A stretch of 64,000 bases of DNA from Chryseobacterium sp. (lineage in GTDB: Bacteria; Bacteroidota; Bacteroidia; Flavobacteriales; Weeksellaceae): positions 62,001-126,000 of the forward strand of contig JAITMC010000040.1 in assembly GCA_031277615.1 (NCBI GenBank), given 5' to 3'. This document shows, one piece after another, positions 36,102-43,705 of this stretch. The notes beneath the pieces are model-generated. The model made no database searches and was not told the origin of the DNA. It saw nothing but the letters and a program-made list of their open reading frames with translations. The first letter of the stretch is position 1, and the number at the start of each line of letters is the position of its first letter. A program made the position numbers and the translations under genes.

Positions 36102-36483
36102 CGGTAAGTTTGTTTACGACCCTGTGGATTCCGTATTTGATCAGTTCGGTATTGAAGTTAATAAGAAGTCCCAGCTTCAAATCGGATAGTTTCAGATAGG
36201 TCAGAACCTGAGCCTGGGAAATTGAATGCAGTTCAACCACGGATTTTACTTCAACAATAACTTTATTTTCCACAATGAGATCTATTTTATAAGCATTTTG
36301 GACCGTCATTCCCTTATATTGCAGAGGTAATGATACCTGCTGCTGGACCTTCAGCCCCAACAATTTCAGTTCATAGGCTAAAGCGGCTTCATAAGCATTT
36401 TCCAATAGTCCAACTCCAATATTTTTATGGACTTCTATCGCTGCTCCTATTATTTTGTAGGACAATTCGTTTTCTGTCATCAT
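36094..36483 (-). CDS. GxxExxY family protein
   Basis: Cytoplasmic protein of 129 residues of the GxxExxY family, a PD-(D/E)xK-like fold of unknown function. The motif is seen as GVGLLENAYEAALAYEL at about residues 24-40. It is followed by KIDLIVENKVIVEVKSV, which carries the DLIVE...EVK residues of a nuclease-like core. The gene overlaps the start of the beta-mannosidase gene by eight bases. It lies next to a pair of 150-bp repeat elements. The link between the fold and any nuclease activity is unproven. Confidence 0.88.
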   Translation of the reverse strand: MMTENELSYKIIGAAIEVHKNIGVGLLENAYEAALAYELKLLGLKVQQQVSLPLQYKGMTVQNAYKIDLIVENKVIVEVKSVVELHSISQAQVLTYLKLSDLKLGLLINFNTELIKYGIHRVVNKLTDE

Positions 36484-36557
36484 TTGTGTGTTTATTTATT
36501 AATTACTTCCTAAATCGGAAGTTTATGATGTAGAGATTTAGCGTTTATTTTTTTAAT

Positions 36558-36870
36558 CGCAAAGGTTTATTCTCCTTCCGCTCATTTTTAAGTGAGCGAA
36601 GAGGGATCAATTTCATTGATCTGATAAAGCGGACGTTTGAACTTCATCAGCGACACCGTCGCCTTCTTTACCTCCTTAAATTGCAAGCTTGTTATCTAAA
36701 CTTTGCGTTTCTTTTTTAATCGCAAAGGTTTACTATCCTGCTGCTTATTTTTAAGAGAGCAAAGAGGGATCAATTTCATTGATCTGATGAAGCGGACGTT
36801 TGAGCTTCATCAGCGACATCGTTGCCTTCTTTGCCTCCTTAAATTGAAAGCTTGTTATCTAAACTTTGCG
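36558..36870. repeat. pair of 150-bp CGCAAAG-bounded MITE-like elements
   Basis: Element A at 36558-36707 and element B at 36721-36870 are close copies. Each is bounded by CGCAAAGGTTTA and TAAACTTTGCG inverted ends and separated by 13 AT-rich bases. Each contains hairpins GATCAA-TTTCA-TTGATC and GATGAAGC...GCTTCATC, plus GAGCGAAG or GAGCAAAG and CTTTGCCTCC-type motifs as in the 30.7-kb array. A truncated third end (TGCAAAGG) follows at 36887. This fills the 424-bp gap between cutC and the GxxExxY gene. Confidence 0.85.
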
Positions 36871-36907
36871 TTTATTTTTTTGAATTGCAAAGGTTTTTAT
36901 TCTAAAA

Positions 36908-37570
36908 CTATTTTCTTTTCAAAGCTAAAACTTCATCAGGATTGGCGAAAGAGCCTCCGTCTGTAATGGCAGAAGAATGGAAAAAGGAGGCTTTTGTAAA
37001 GTCTCTGATGTCTTCAATATTGGAAGAGCGGAGCCCGCCACCAACCAGTATTTCGATTCTTTTTCCTGAAAGCGCTACCAACTTTTTAAGGTTTTCCCGG
37101 CCTTCTGATACGTTGGGTTTCTGCCCTGATGTAAGAATTGTTTTAAATCCACAATCAATTACTTTTTCCAGCGATTCTTCCAGGTTTTTTGCCCTGTCGA
37201 AGGCACGGTGAAAAGTACATGGAAGAGGTTGGGCAAGCTCAACCAGAATTTTGTTCTGCTCCGTGTTTACCTCATCATTTTCATCCAGAATTCCAAATAC
37301 AAAGCCATCTGCGCCTAAGGATTTTAATTGCAGAAGATCTTCTTTCATCCTGTTGAATTCTGCGTCCGAGTAGGTAAAGTCACCCCCTCTCGGACGGATC
37401 ATCACAAAAATCGGGATGCTGATCTTTTCTCTGAGTACTTTTGCTGTTTCAAAACCGGGAGTGGTTCCTCCTTCACTTAATCCGTCGCATAATTCTATTC
37501 TGTCGGCTCCGTTTTCAAAAGCAATTATTGCTGATTCAGGATTAAAACATGCTATTTCTATTTTTGACAT
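36908..37570 (-). CDS. cutC: copper homeostasis protein CutC family
   Basis: Cytoplasmic TIM-barrel protein of 220 residues: MSKIEIACFNPESAIIAFENGADRIELCDGLSEGGTTPG at the N-terminus, then IPIFVMIRPRGGDFTYSD, LGADGFVFGILDENDEV, CTFHRAFDRAKNLEESLE, ILTSGQKPNVSEGRENL and a glycine-rich GGGLRSSNIEDI. It was named for copper tolerance in E. coli, but a direct copper role is debated, and in Bacteroidota it is often found with glycan-degradation genes as here. It is 12 bp downstream of the lipoprotein gene and so probably in an operon with it. Confidence 0.92.
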   Translation of the reverse strand: MSKIEIACFNPESAIIAFENGADRIELCDGLSEGGTTPGFETAKVLREKISIPIFVMIRPRGGDFTYSDAEFNRMKEDLLQLKSLGADGFVFGILDENDEVNTEQNKILVELAQPLPCTFHRAFDRAKNLEESLEKVIDCGFKTILTSGQKPNVSEGRENLKKLVALSGKRIEILVGGGLRSSNIEDIRDFTKASFFHSSAITDGGSFANPDEVLALKRK

Positions 37571-37582
37571 TTTATTTTTGAT

Positions 37583-38143
37583 TTAATTTGAGTGGTCTTC
37601 CAGAACGTCTGCTATAATGAATTTACCATCTTCTTTTATGACCCTGATCTGGCTGGGATATTTCGCTTTAAAGCCATCGTCGGATAAAATTACCTTAAAC
37701 AGGTATGAATCTTTTGAAGAGGATACCAATTCACAGCCTGAAACCTCAACATTAATCCAATCCTGTGCGGAAATAAGAAACCCTGAACCAACTCCTGCCT
37801 TTTCTGTATTAAATTTACCTTTCCATTTATCGTTGAACTCTTTTTCCGTAAGGCTTCCGTCTACATCCATATCCACATTCATGGCATCGGTTTTATAATC
37901 GTAATATTCTTTGGTGGTCATTTTCTGCATATTCTTATCCAGATTACCAAGATCTGATTTAAAGTAGTTTTCAATACTTTTCTCCAGCCACTTTTTCGCT
38001 TCTTCCGATTCATTGATCTGGGGTTTTGTTTCCTGAACCACATTTTCTTTTACTTCCGGTTCCTGCTGGCTTACTGCTGCATCTTTCTTTTCTTCTTTAC
38101 ATCCTATTATTAAAAACAGGGAAGCGACGATCATTCTTTTCAT
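37583..38143 (-). CDS. hypothetical lipoprotein
   Basis: A 186-residue lipoprotein. The signal peptide ends at FLIIGC (Cys15), followed by a charged linker rich in Glu, Lys and Gln. A compact domain starts near residue 48 (EEAKKWLEKSIENYFKSDLGNLDKNMQKM) and ends in strands YLFKVILSDDGFKAKYPSQIRVIKEDGKFIIADVLED. This recalls small NTF2-like or DUF3828-type envelope proteins, but I cannot place it firmly. It lies between the glycosylasparaginase and cutC genes in the same direction. Confidence 0.7.
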   Translation of the reverse strand: MKRMIVASLFLIIGCKEEKKDAAVSQQEPEVKENVVQETKPQINESEEAKKWLEKSIENYFKSDLGNLDKNMQKMTTKEYYDYKTDAMNVDMDVDGSLTEKEFNDKWKGKFNTEKAGVGSGFLISAQDWINVEVSGCELVSSSKDSYLFKVILSDDGFKAKYPSQIRVIKEDGKFIIADVLEDHSN

Positions 38144-38213
38144 TTTCTTTGTTTATTTAATTCCGTCTGAGCCTTTTTTTCAATTTAATTTATTGATTTA
38201 CATAAAACCATGA

Positions 38214-39206
38214 TTATTTCACTGCGAATCCCGGTGTTTCAAGACGGTTTCCTTTCTGATCGTAGACGGCAAAATTGAATCCGTCCTGAATACAGTAAGA
38301 ACCATATTCTCCTTTTTTATTTAAAGCAATAAAGCCCACCTGAATATCTTTCAGATTCTTATTTCTTCTCTGGTTGATCTTTACAATTCGTTCCACGGCT
38401 TCTTTACAGGCCTGCTGAGGACTTCTTCCCTGTCTCATAAGCTCTACCACGAGGTGGGTTCCTACGGTTCTGATCACTTCTTCACCATGTCCGGTAGCCG
38501 TTGCGGCTCCTACTTCATTATCAACAAATAATCCGGCTCCGATAATCGGGGAATCGCCTACTCTTCCATGCATTTTGAAAGCCATCCCGCTGGTTGTACA
38601 GGCTCCGGAAAGGTTTCCTTTGGCATCCAGCGCAATCATACCGATGGTGTCGTGGTTTTCGATATTAACGATGGGCTTGTACTGGCTTGACTTCAGCCAT
38701 TCTTTCCATTCTTTTTCTGATTCAGGGGTAAGCAGGTTTTCTTTTTTAAAGCCTTCCGAAAGGGCAAACTGAAGAGCTCCGTCTCCTACCAGCATTACAT
38801 GCGGAGTTTTCTCCATTACGGCTCTGGCAACAGAAATCGGATTTTTGATATGTTCCAAAGCCGCCACGGATCCTATATTATAATTTTCGTCCATAATACA
38901 GGCATCCAGGGTTACCCTTCCGTCTCTGTCCGGGCGTCCGCCATAGCCTACACTTCTTTCATTGGGATCCAATTCTACCAGACGGACTCCTTTTTCTACC
39001 GCGTCCAATGCTTTTCCTCCTTTTCCGAGAATCGTCCATGCCTCTTCATTCGCTTTCAGTCCGAAATTCCAGGTGGAAAGAACAATGGGCTTACCTACTG
39101 TATTCTGAGCTTCAGGTATATCCTTTGCCATCAGATCAAGTGGATTTATAGTGAGTGCTAAAGAAGCGGCAGCAGCTTTTTTAATAAAATTTCGTCGGGT
39201 ATGCAT
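38214..39206 (-). CDS. N(4)-(beta-N-acetylglucosaminyl)-L-asparaginase (glycosylasparaginase)
   Basis: N-terminal-nucleophile hydrolase of 330 residues that cleaves GlcNAc from Asn, the last step of N-glycoprotein breakdown. It begins at ATG 39206 with a twin-arginine-like signal (MHTRRNFIKKAAAASLALTI). The longer in-frame start at 39269 would bury it and is rejected. The precursor is expected to self-cleave before Thr187 in NHDTIGM. Substrate-pocket sequences GRVGDSPIIGAGLFVDNEVGAATATGHGE match the Elizabethkingia (Flavobacterium) meningoseptica enzyme type. The lipoprotein, cutC and beta-mannosidase genes follow in the same direction. Confidence 0.93.
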   Translation of the reverse strand: MHTRRNFIKKAAAASLALTINPLDLMAKDIPEAQNTVGKPIVLSTWNFGLKANEEAWTILGKGGKALDAVEKGVRLVELDPNERSVGYGGRPDRDGRVTLDACIMDENYNIGSVAALEHIKNPISVARAVMEKTPHVMLVGDGALQFALSEGFKKENLLTPESEKEWKEWLKSSQYKPIVNIENHDTIGMIALDAKGNLSGACTTSGMAFKMHGRVGDSPIIGAGLFVDNEVGAATATGHGEEVIRTVGTHLVVELMRQGRSPQQACKEAVERIVKINQRRNKNLKDIQVGFIALNKKGEYGSYCIQDGFNFAVYDQKGNRLETPGFAVK

Positions 39207-39260
39207 ACTTAGATTATTAGGCCTGTAAATTAATGATTTTCCCGCGGCCAGAAAAGGAAA

Positions 39261-39292
39261 AAAGACCACAGATCTTTTTCTGCAGTCTTTTT
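39261..39292 (-). terminator. terminator closing the persulfide/YeeE operon
   Basis: AAAGACCACAGA pairs with TCTGCAGTCTTT, with T-run on the minus strand. It lies between the second YeeE gene and the glycosylasparaginase gene and separates the two transcription units. Confidence 0.7.
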
Positions 39293-39311
39293 CAGGTTGA
39301 AAATTCGAGAA

Positions 39312-39788
39312 TTAATGCGGTAACCGGTCTCTGAAGTATCCATATACCCAGGTCCCGGCAATGGCGCTCAGTAAGGTCACACTTACCGCCAGCGCTCCTG
39401 TTCCGATCTGGGCGAAGAGAGGCCCCGGGCATGCTCCTGTAATGGCCCAGCCAAAGCCGAAGATGAGTCCGCCATAGATCTGGCCTTTACTGAATTTCTT
39501 GGGAGCTATTGTGACAGGCTCCCCGCCAATGGTTTTTATTTTAAATTTTTTAATCAGCGCAACTGAGATCATTCCCACTAAAACTGCGCTGCCTATGATT
39601 CCGTACATATGGAAGGACTGTAAACGAAACATTTCCTGTATCCTGAACCAGCTGATCACCTCAGCCTTTACGAAGATGATTCCGAATATCATTCCGGCAA
39701 CGAGGTATTTGATGTTATGATACCATTGGTGTTCAGGATTCCTTTCAGGGGTGCATGTAGTGTGGCTTATCTCTTTTTCTTTAATCAT
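39312..39788 (-). CDS. YeeE/YedE family half-transporter (DUF6691 type)
   Basis: Inner-membrane protein of 158 residues with about four hydrophobic segments. It carries GFGWAITGACPGPLFAQIGTG, where the Cys in GACPG is the conserved sulfur-relay residue of YeeE/YedE transporters. It is one half of the usual 350-residue transporter; the other half is the next gene upstream (39806-40369). ATG 39788 is chosen because the ORF further upstream overlaps the preceding gene in frame-shifted sequence. The family imports thiosulfate or related sulfur species. It is the last gene of the operon. Confidence 0.88.
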   Translation of the reverse strand: MIKEKEISHTTCTPERNPEHQWYHNIKYLVAGMIFGIIFVKAEVISWFRIQEMFRLQSFHMYGIIGSAVLVGMISVALIKKFKIKTIGGEPVTIAPKKFSKGQIYGGLIFGFGWAITGACPGPLFAQIGTGALAVSVTLLSAIAGTWVYGYFRDRLPH

Positions 39789-39805
39789 GATAAGGTTTGT
39801 TTGGG

Positions 39806-40369
39806 TTATAGTGAAAGAATGACAGGCAGAATAAAATTGGCCATTAAAAATCCACCGATCATAAAGCATAGGGTTGCTACCAATGACGGCCATTGCAGGT
39901 TAGAAAGCCCCATAATAGCGTGTCCGCTGGTACATCCTCCGGCATATCTTGTTCCGAAGCCTACTAAGAATCCGCCCACGACTATCATGATAAATCCCCT
40001 GAGGGTAAAAAGGCTTTCAAAATTCATCAGCTGAACGGGTACGAGGTTGGTATAATCTGTAATTCCATATCCTGCCAGTTCTGTTTTCAGTCCCGGATTT
40101 ACGGTGATTTCTGCAGGATTCAGCAAAAACTGTGATGCGATAAGTCCTCCAAGGAATATTCCGAGCACAAAAAACAGGTTCCAGGCTTCTTTTCTCCAGT
40201 CGTATTTAAAAAAATGAATTCCGGCAGGGATACAGGCAGCGCAGATATGCCTTAACGAAGAGCTGATGCCAAAGGATTTATTCCCAAGAATCAGAAGGGC
40301 CGGAACGGTAAGTCCGATCAGTGGACCGGCTATATACCACGGCCACGGTTCTTTTATCATTTCCAACAT
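39806..40369 (-). CDS. YeeE/YedE family half-transporter
   Basis: Inner-membrane protein of 187 residues with about four to five hydrophobic segments. The conserved motif is GFGTRYAGGCTSGHAIMG, where the Cys in GGCTSGH is expected on the thiosulfate path as in TsuA/YeeE. It is 17 bp upstream of the other half-transporter and 6 bp downstream of the persulfide dioxygenase-rhodanese gene. The three are surely one transcript. The two halves probably assemble to a full transporter. Confidence 0.9.
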   Translation of the reverse strand: MLEMIKEPWPWYIAGPLIGLTVPALLILGNKSFGISSSLRHICAACIPAGIHFFKYDWRKEAWNLFFVLGIFLGGLIASQFLLNPAEITVNPGLKTELAGYGITDYTNLVPVQLMNFESLFTLRGFIMIVVGGFLVGFGTRYAGGCTSGHAIMGLSNLQWPSLVATLCFMIGGFLMANFILPVILSL

Positions 40370-40375
40370 AGGTAT

Positions 40376-41800
40376 CTATTTTTTAATCTTATTTAAAATT
40401 CTGGTCTGGCATACAAAATCACTTTTCGGAATGCCGGTCCGGGACATTGCATTAAAACCGCCTTCAATATCGGTAAAATTCCGATATCCTCTTGCCTGAA
40501 GGATTCCTGCCGCCATCATACTTCTGTATCCGCCTGCACAATGCAGATAAAAATGTTCTTCCGAATCTATTTCATTAATCCAGTCATTGATATAGGCTAA
40601 TGGTCTGTTATAAGCTCCTTCGACGTGTTCTGCCTGATATTCATTTTCTTTTCTTACGTCGATGATTTTATGATTGTTGTCTTTCATTTCTTTTTCAAAC
40701 TGTTCTGCTGTAATACGGCTGACAAGATCTGTTTCTTTTCCTGAGTTTTTCCATGCTGTAAAGCCACCTTTCAGATACCCCAGAATATGATCAAAGCCAA
40801 CCCGGCTGAGTCTGGTTACGGCTTCCTCTTCGTTTTCGTCATCGGTAACAAGCAGTATCGGCTGATTTACATCTGCAATAAGCGCTCCCACCCATGGGGC
40901 AAAATCACCATCCAAACCAATGTTTACCGATTGGGGAATAAATCCTTCAGCAAAATTCCGGCTGTTTCTTACATCTAAAATCAAAGCTCCCGAAGCTTCG
41001 GCTATTTCTTCAAACTGATCTGGAGAAAGAGGATGCAGCCCTCCTGATAAAACCTCATCGAAACTCCTGTAGCCTTTTTTATTCATGGCTACATTCATTC
41101 CGAAATAGGCTGGTGGCGGAAGCAATCCTTCAAGAACCTCCCGGATGAAAGATTCTTTATCCGGCTGATTCAGCGCATAATTGTTTTTTTTCTGATTTTC
41201 CAGCGTATCTACCGTTTCTTTCTGCATATTTTTACCACAAGCAGAACCTGCACCATGAGCAGGATATACAATGATCTTACCGCTCAAAGGAAGGATTTTT
41301 TCATATAAACTGTCATACAGCAGACCGGCCAGTTCTTCCTGGGTCATATCCGCTGCTTTCTGAGCCAGATCCGGACGTCCCACATCACCCAAAAATAAAG
41401 TATCTCCACTAAAAAGAGCATGTTGATTGCCTTCTTCATCCATCAGCAGATAGGAAGAGCTCTCTAAAGTATGTCCGGGGGTATGCAGCGCCTTAATCGT
41501 GAGATTTCCTATGGCAAACACTTGTCCGTCTTCTGCAATCACAGCATTGAATTCAGGTTCAGCCGTAGGTCCATATACGATCGGGGCTCCGGTCTTCTGA
41601 CTCAGATCCAGATGTCCGCTTACAAAATCTGCATGAAAATGGGTTTCAAAAATATATTTCAGCTGTACGCTGTCTTTTTTCAGTTTTTCAAGGTAATGTT
41701 GGGTCTCACGAAGCGGGTCTATAATGGCTGCTTCTCCTGCTGATGTTATATAATAGGTTCCCTGCGCCAGACATCCTGTATAAATCTGTTCTATTTTCAT
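40376..41800 (-). CDS. persulfide dioxygenase-rhodanese fusion (CstB/ETHE1-like)
   Basis: Cytoplasmic enzyme of 474 residues with three domains. The N-terminal metallo-beta-lactamase domain (1-250) has THFHADFVSGH (53-63), HTPGH (106-110), GDTLFLGDVGRPDL and YPAHGAGSACG, the ETHE1-type persulfide dioxygenase set. A first rhodanese-like domain (about 265-355) lacks the catalytic Cys (VTDDEN in the loop near 319). A second rhodanese domain (365-455) has it (Cys421 in HCAGGYRS). This is the layout of Staphylococcus CstB, which turns glutathione or bacillithiol persulfides into sulfite and thiosulfate. The export/import partners and a Crp-type regulator are adjacent. It has its own promoter with the 21-nt motif. 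Confidence 0.9.
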   Translation of the reverse strand: MKIEQIYTGCLAQGTYYITSAGEAAIIDPLRETQHYLEKLKKDSVQLKYIFETHFHADFVSGHLDLSQKTGAPIVYGPTAEPEFNAVIAEDGQVFAIGNLTIKALHTPGHTLESSSYLLMDEEGNQHALFSGDTLFLGDVGRPDLAQKAADMTQEELAGLLYDSLYEKILPLSGKIIVYPAHGAGSACGKNMQKETVDTLENQKKNNYALNQPDKESFIREVLEGLLPPPAYFGMNVAMNKKGYRSFDEVLSGGLHPLSPDQFEEIAEASGALILDVRNSRNFAEGFIPQSVNIGLDGDFAPWVGALIADVNQPILLVTDDENEEEAVTRLSRVGFDHILGYLKGGFTAWKNSGKETDLVSRITAEQFEKEMKDNNHKIIDVRKENEYQAEHVEGAYNRPLAYINDWINEIDSEEHFYLHCAGGYRSMMAAGILQARGYRNFTDIEGGFNAMSRTGIPKSDFVCQTRILNKIKK

Positions 41801-41845
41801 ATTTTTTGTTTTATGTATTCAAATTTCCGGCTTTCCGGTTTTTCC

Positions 41846-41866
41846 TACAGCTACTTTTGTTACATA
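41846..41866 (-). promoter_or_regulatory. 21-nt regulatory motif, copy 1 (upstream of the CstB-like gene)
   Basis: TA followed by CAGCTACTTTTGTTACATA. It sits 46 bp upstream of the start codon at 41800 and 18 bp upstream of a near-consensus minus-strand -7 box (GAAATTTG, 41827-41820). That centres it near -40, the place of a class II activator site. Confidence 0.78.
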
Positions 41867-41872
41867 AGAAAT

Positions 41873-42658
41873 CTAAAGGAATGCTTCTTTCAAAATGATA
41901 GAGATTCCCATCACCAAAATGAACCATCCGAATGCGGGTTTCAGCTTTCTGCCATCAATTTTCTTTGACAGATGAGATCCTACAATAATCCCTCCCACCG
42001 CAATTGCTGCCACAGAGATCAGAAACGGCCATTTTATTGCCGTTTGCCCTACGGATGACAAAAACCCGATTAATGAGTTTAAAGAAATAATGACCAGTGA
42101 AGTCCCTACCGCTCTTTTCATAGGCATTTTCAAAAGACCTACCAGGGCAGGAATGATCATGAAACCGCCGCCAGCGCCTACCAACCCCGTTAAAGCACCT
42201 ACCAGAATACCTTCTCCCGCTGCCAGAAAAGTATTTTCCCTTCTGCTTTTCAGCCTTTCCTCTCCAACTTTTCTGATCATTTTATAAGAGGCAACGATCA
42301 TCAGAAGGGCAAAAATAAGCAGCAGAAAAATGCTTCTTGTCAGGGTAAAATTTCCTATTTTCAATAACTCAGGAGGAATTAGCGGAACAATATACACCCG
42401 AGTCAGAAAAATAGAAACGATGGAAGGAACACCGAAAACCAGTGCTGTCTTAAGATCGGCCTGTCCATTTTTCAGATAAGCCACTGAACCCGCCGCACTG
42501 CTTATTCCCACAATAAAGAGTGAATATTCTGTAGCCAGAAAGGCATCTATTCCGAAGAAATATACCAGAACCGGTACGGTAAGAATACTTCCTCCACCAC
42601 CTATTAGTCCCAGTGATATTCCTATTAAAACAGCCGATACGTACCCTATGATTTCCAT
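41873..42658 (-). CDS. TauE/SafE (TSUP) family transporter
   Basis: Inner-membrane transporter of 261 residues with eight hydrophobic segments. Both family repeats are visible: IGISLGLIGGGGSILTVPVLVYF near the start and LVGALTGLVGAGGGFMIIPALVGLL in the second half. It probably exports sulfite or a related product of persulfide oxidation. ATG 42658 is chosen over an in-frame TTG at 42679. It is transcribed toward the persulfide operon but has a separate promoter with the same 21-nt motif. It differs clearly from the TSUP gene at 7095-7982. Confidence 0.9.
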   Translation of the reverse strand: MEIIGYVSAVLIGISLGLIGGGGSILTVPVLVYFFGIDAFLATEYSLFIVGISSAAGSVAYLKNGQADLKTALVFGVPSIVSIFLTRVYIVPLIPPELLKIGNFTLTRSIFLLLIFALLMIVASYKMIRKVGEERLKSRRENTFLAAGEGILVGALTGLVGAGGGFMIIPALVGLLKMPMKRAVGTSLVIISLNSLIGFLSSVGQTAIKWPFLISVAAIAVGGIIVGSHLSKKIDGRKLKPAFGWFILVMGISIILKEAFL

Positions 42659-42702
42659 TTTTGAAATTGTATAGGGCAAAATTGGAATTATTTTGAGAGG
42701 TG

Positions 42703-42723
42703 TACAGCTACTTTTGTTACATA
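42703..42723 (-). promoter_or_regulatory. 21-nt regulatory motif, copy 2 (upstream of the TauE-type gene)
   Basis: Identical to 41846-41866 over all 21 bases. It is 45 bp upstream of ATG 42658 and 18 bp from a near-consensus minus-strand -7 box (CAATTTTG, 42684-42677). The same geometry at two promoters in one locus argues for a shared activator, most simply the Crp/Fnr protein encoded at 43061-43687. Confidence 0.78.
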
Positions 42724-43060
42724 GCTTTTTTTAAACACAGATATTTTTACGGATCAGATTAAAAATATTGGATGGGTTTCCCACGGATCTTTATTTTTTA
42801 TTGTCACGTGGATTTTACAGATCTTGCAGATTTCTTGAACACTTTAGTGCACTTTAGAAGTTTAAATGAGACTGCATAAAAAAGTTCACGTAAGAAGAAA
42901 ATCAAAGATTTTCAGAAACTAAAGTGTACTTTATTACACAAAGATGATAACTTACCTGAACTAAAGTGTTTTTATTTCACACGGATTACACAGATCTATA
43001 TGCTTTTATTGTCGAGCATCTCATGCAGATTTTTAATAAGTATTGATGAAATTAATTTTA
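42724..43060. repeat. intergenic stretch of short degenerate repeats
   Basis: Contains scattered copies of CACTTTAG/CTAAAGTG (about 42841-42855, 42919, 42961) and CACGGAT or ACAGAT words of the kind common between Bacteroidota genes. No gene or strong hairpin is seen. Confidence 0.5.
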
Positions 43061-43687
43061 TTATGGTAAGAGAATAATTTTATTTCGTCCGAGTTTTAAG
43101 CTCCCGGCGTCTTCCAGCTGCTTGAGGAGCCTTGAGACGACCACTCTGGCGGTTCCCAGTTCATTGGCCAGCTGCTCGTGGGTGACGATGAGGATTTCTG
43201 AACCGGTAAGTTCGGATTTTTTATGGAGCAGATGCAGCAGTCTTTCATCTACTTTTTTGAAGGCGATGGCATTGATGATGTCCAGCAGCTCTTCAAAACG
43301 TTTGTGATAAAGTCTGAAAATATAGTCGAGCCACTCGGGATGTTCTTTGATGAACAATGATACTTTATCTACCGGCAGGAAAAGAATTTCTGAATCTTCT
43401 TCCACTTCGGCTTTTACAATGCTTTTTTCATTGTGCATTCCGCCCAGAAAAGACATAATGCAGCTTTCTCCGGATCTGATATAATACAACAGGATTTCAC
43501 GGCCGTCTTCTTCAGTTCTGATCACTTTGATCATTCCCTTCATAACAATCGGAATCGAACGTATTGAAGCGTTTTCGTCTAAAATAATATCTCCTTCCCT
43601 ATACTGTTTAGTGATCCCATTCCGGTAGAGTTTTTCTACCAGTTCCGGCGAGGAAGAAAATTCGGAAGAAAGTATGGTATCTTGCAT
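43061..43687 (-). CDS. Crp/Fnr family transcriptional regulator
   Basis: A 208-residue regulator with an N-terminal cyclic-nucleotide-like sensor barrel (YREGDIILDENASIRSIPIVMKGMIKVIRTEEDGREILLYYIRSGESCIMSF). A long dimer helix leads to a C-terminal winged helix (TGSEILIVTHEQLANELGTARVVVSRLLKQLEDAGSLKLGRNKIIL). There is no N-terminal Fe-S cysteine set as in Fnr; single cysteines occur in the barrel (GESCIMSF). It begins 18 bp after the hexosaminidase gene and sits directly upstream of the TSUP and persulfide genes, whose promoters share a motif at activator position. It is likely their regulator (inference). Confidence 0.88.
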   Translation of the reverse strand: MQDTILSSEFSSSPELVEKLYRNGITKQYREGDIILDENASIRSIPIVMKGMIKVIRTEEDGREILLYYIRSGESCIMSFLGGMHNEKSIVKAEVEEDSEILFLPVDKVSLFIKEHPEWLDYIFRLYHKRFEELLDIINAIAFKKVDERLLHLLHKKSELTGSEILIVTHEQLANELGTARVVVSRLLKQLEDAGSLKLGRNKIILLP

Positions 43688-43705
43688 TTTATGATACTTT
43701 TACGG

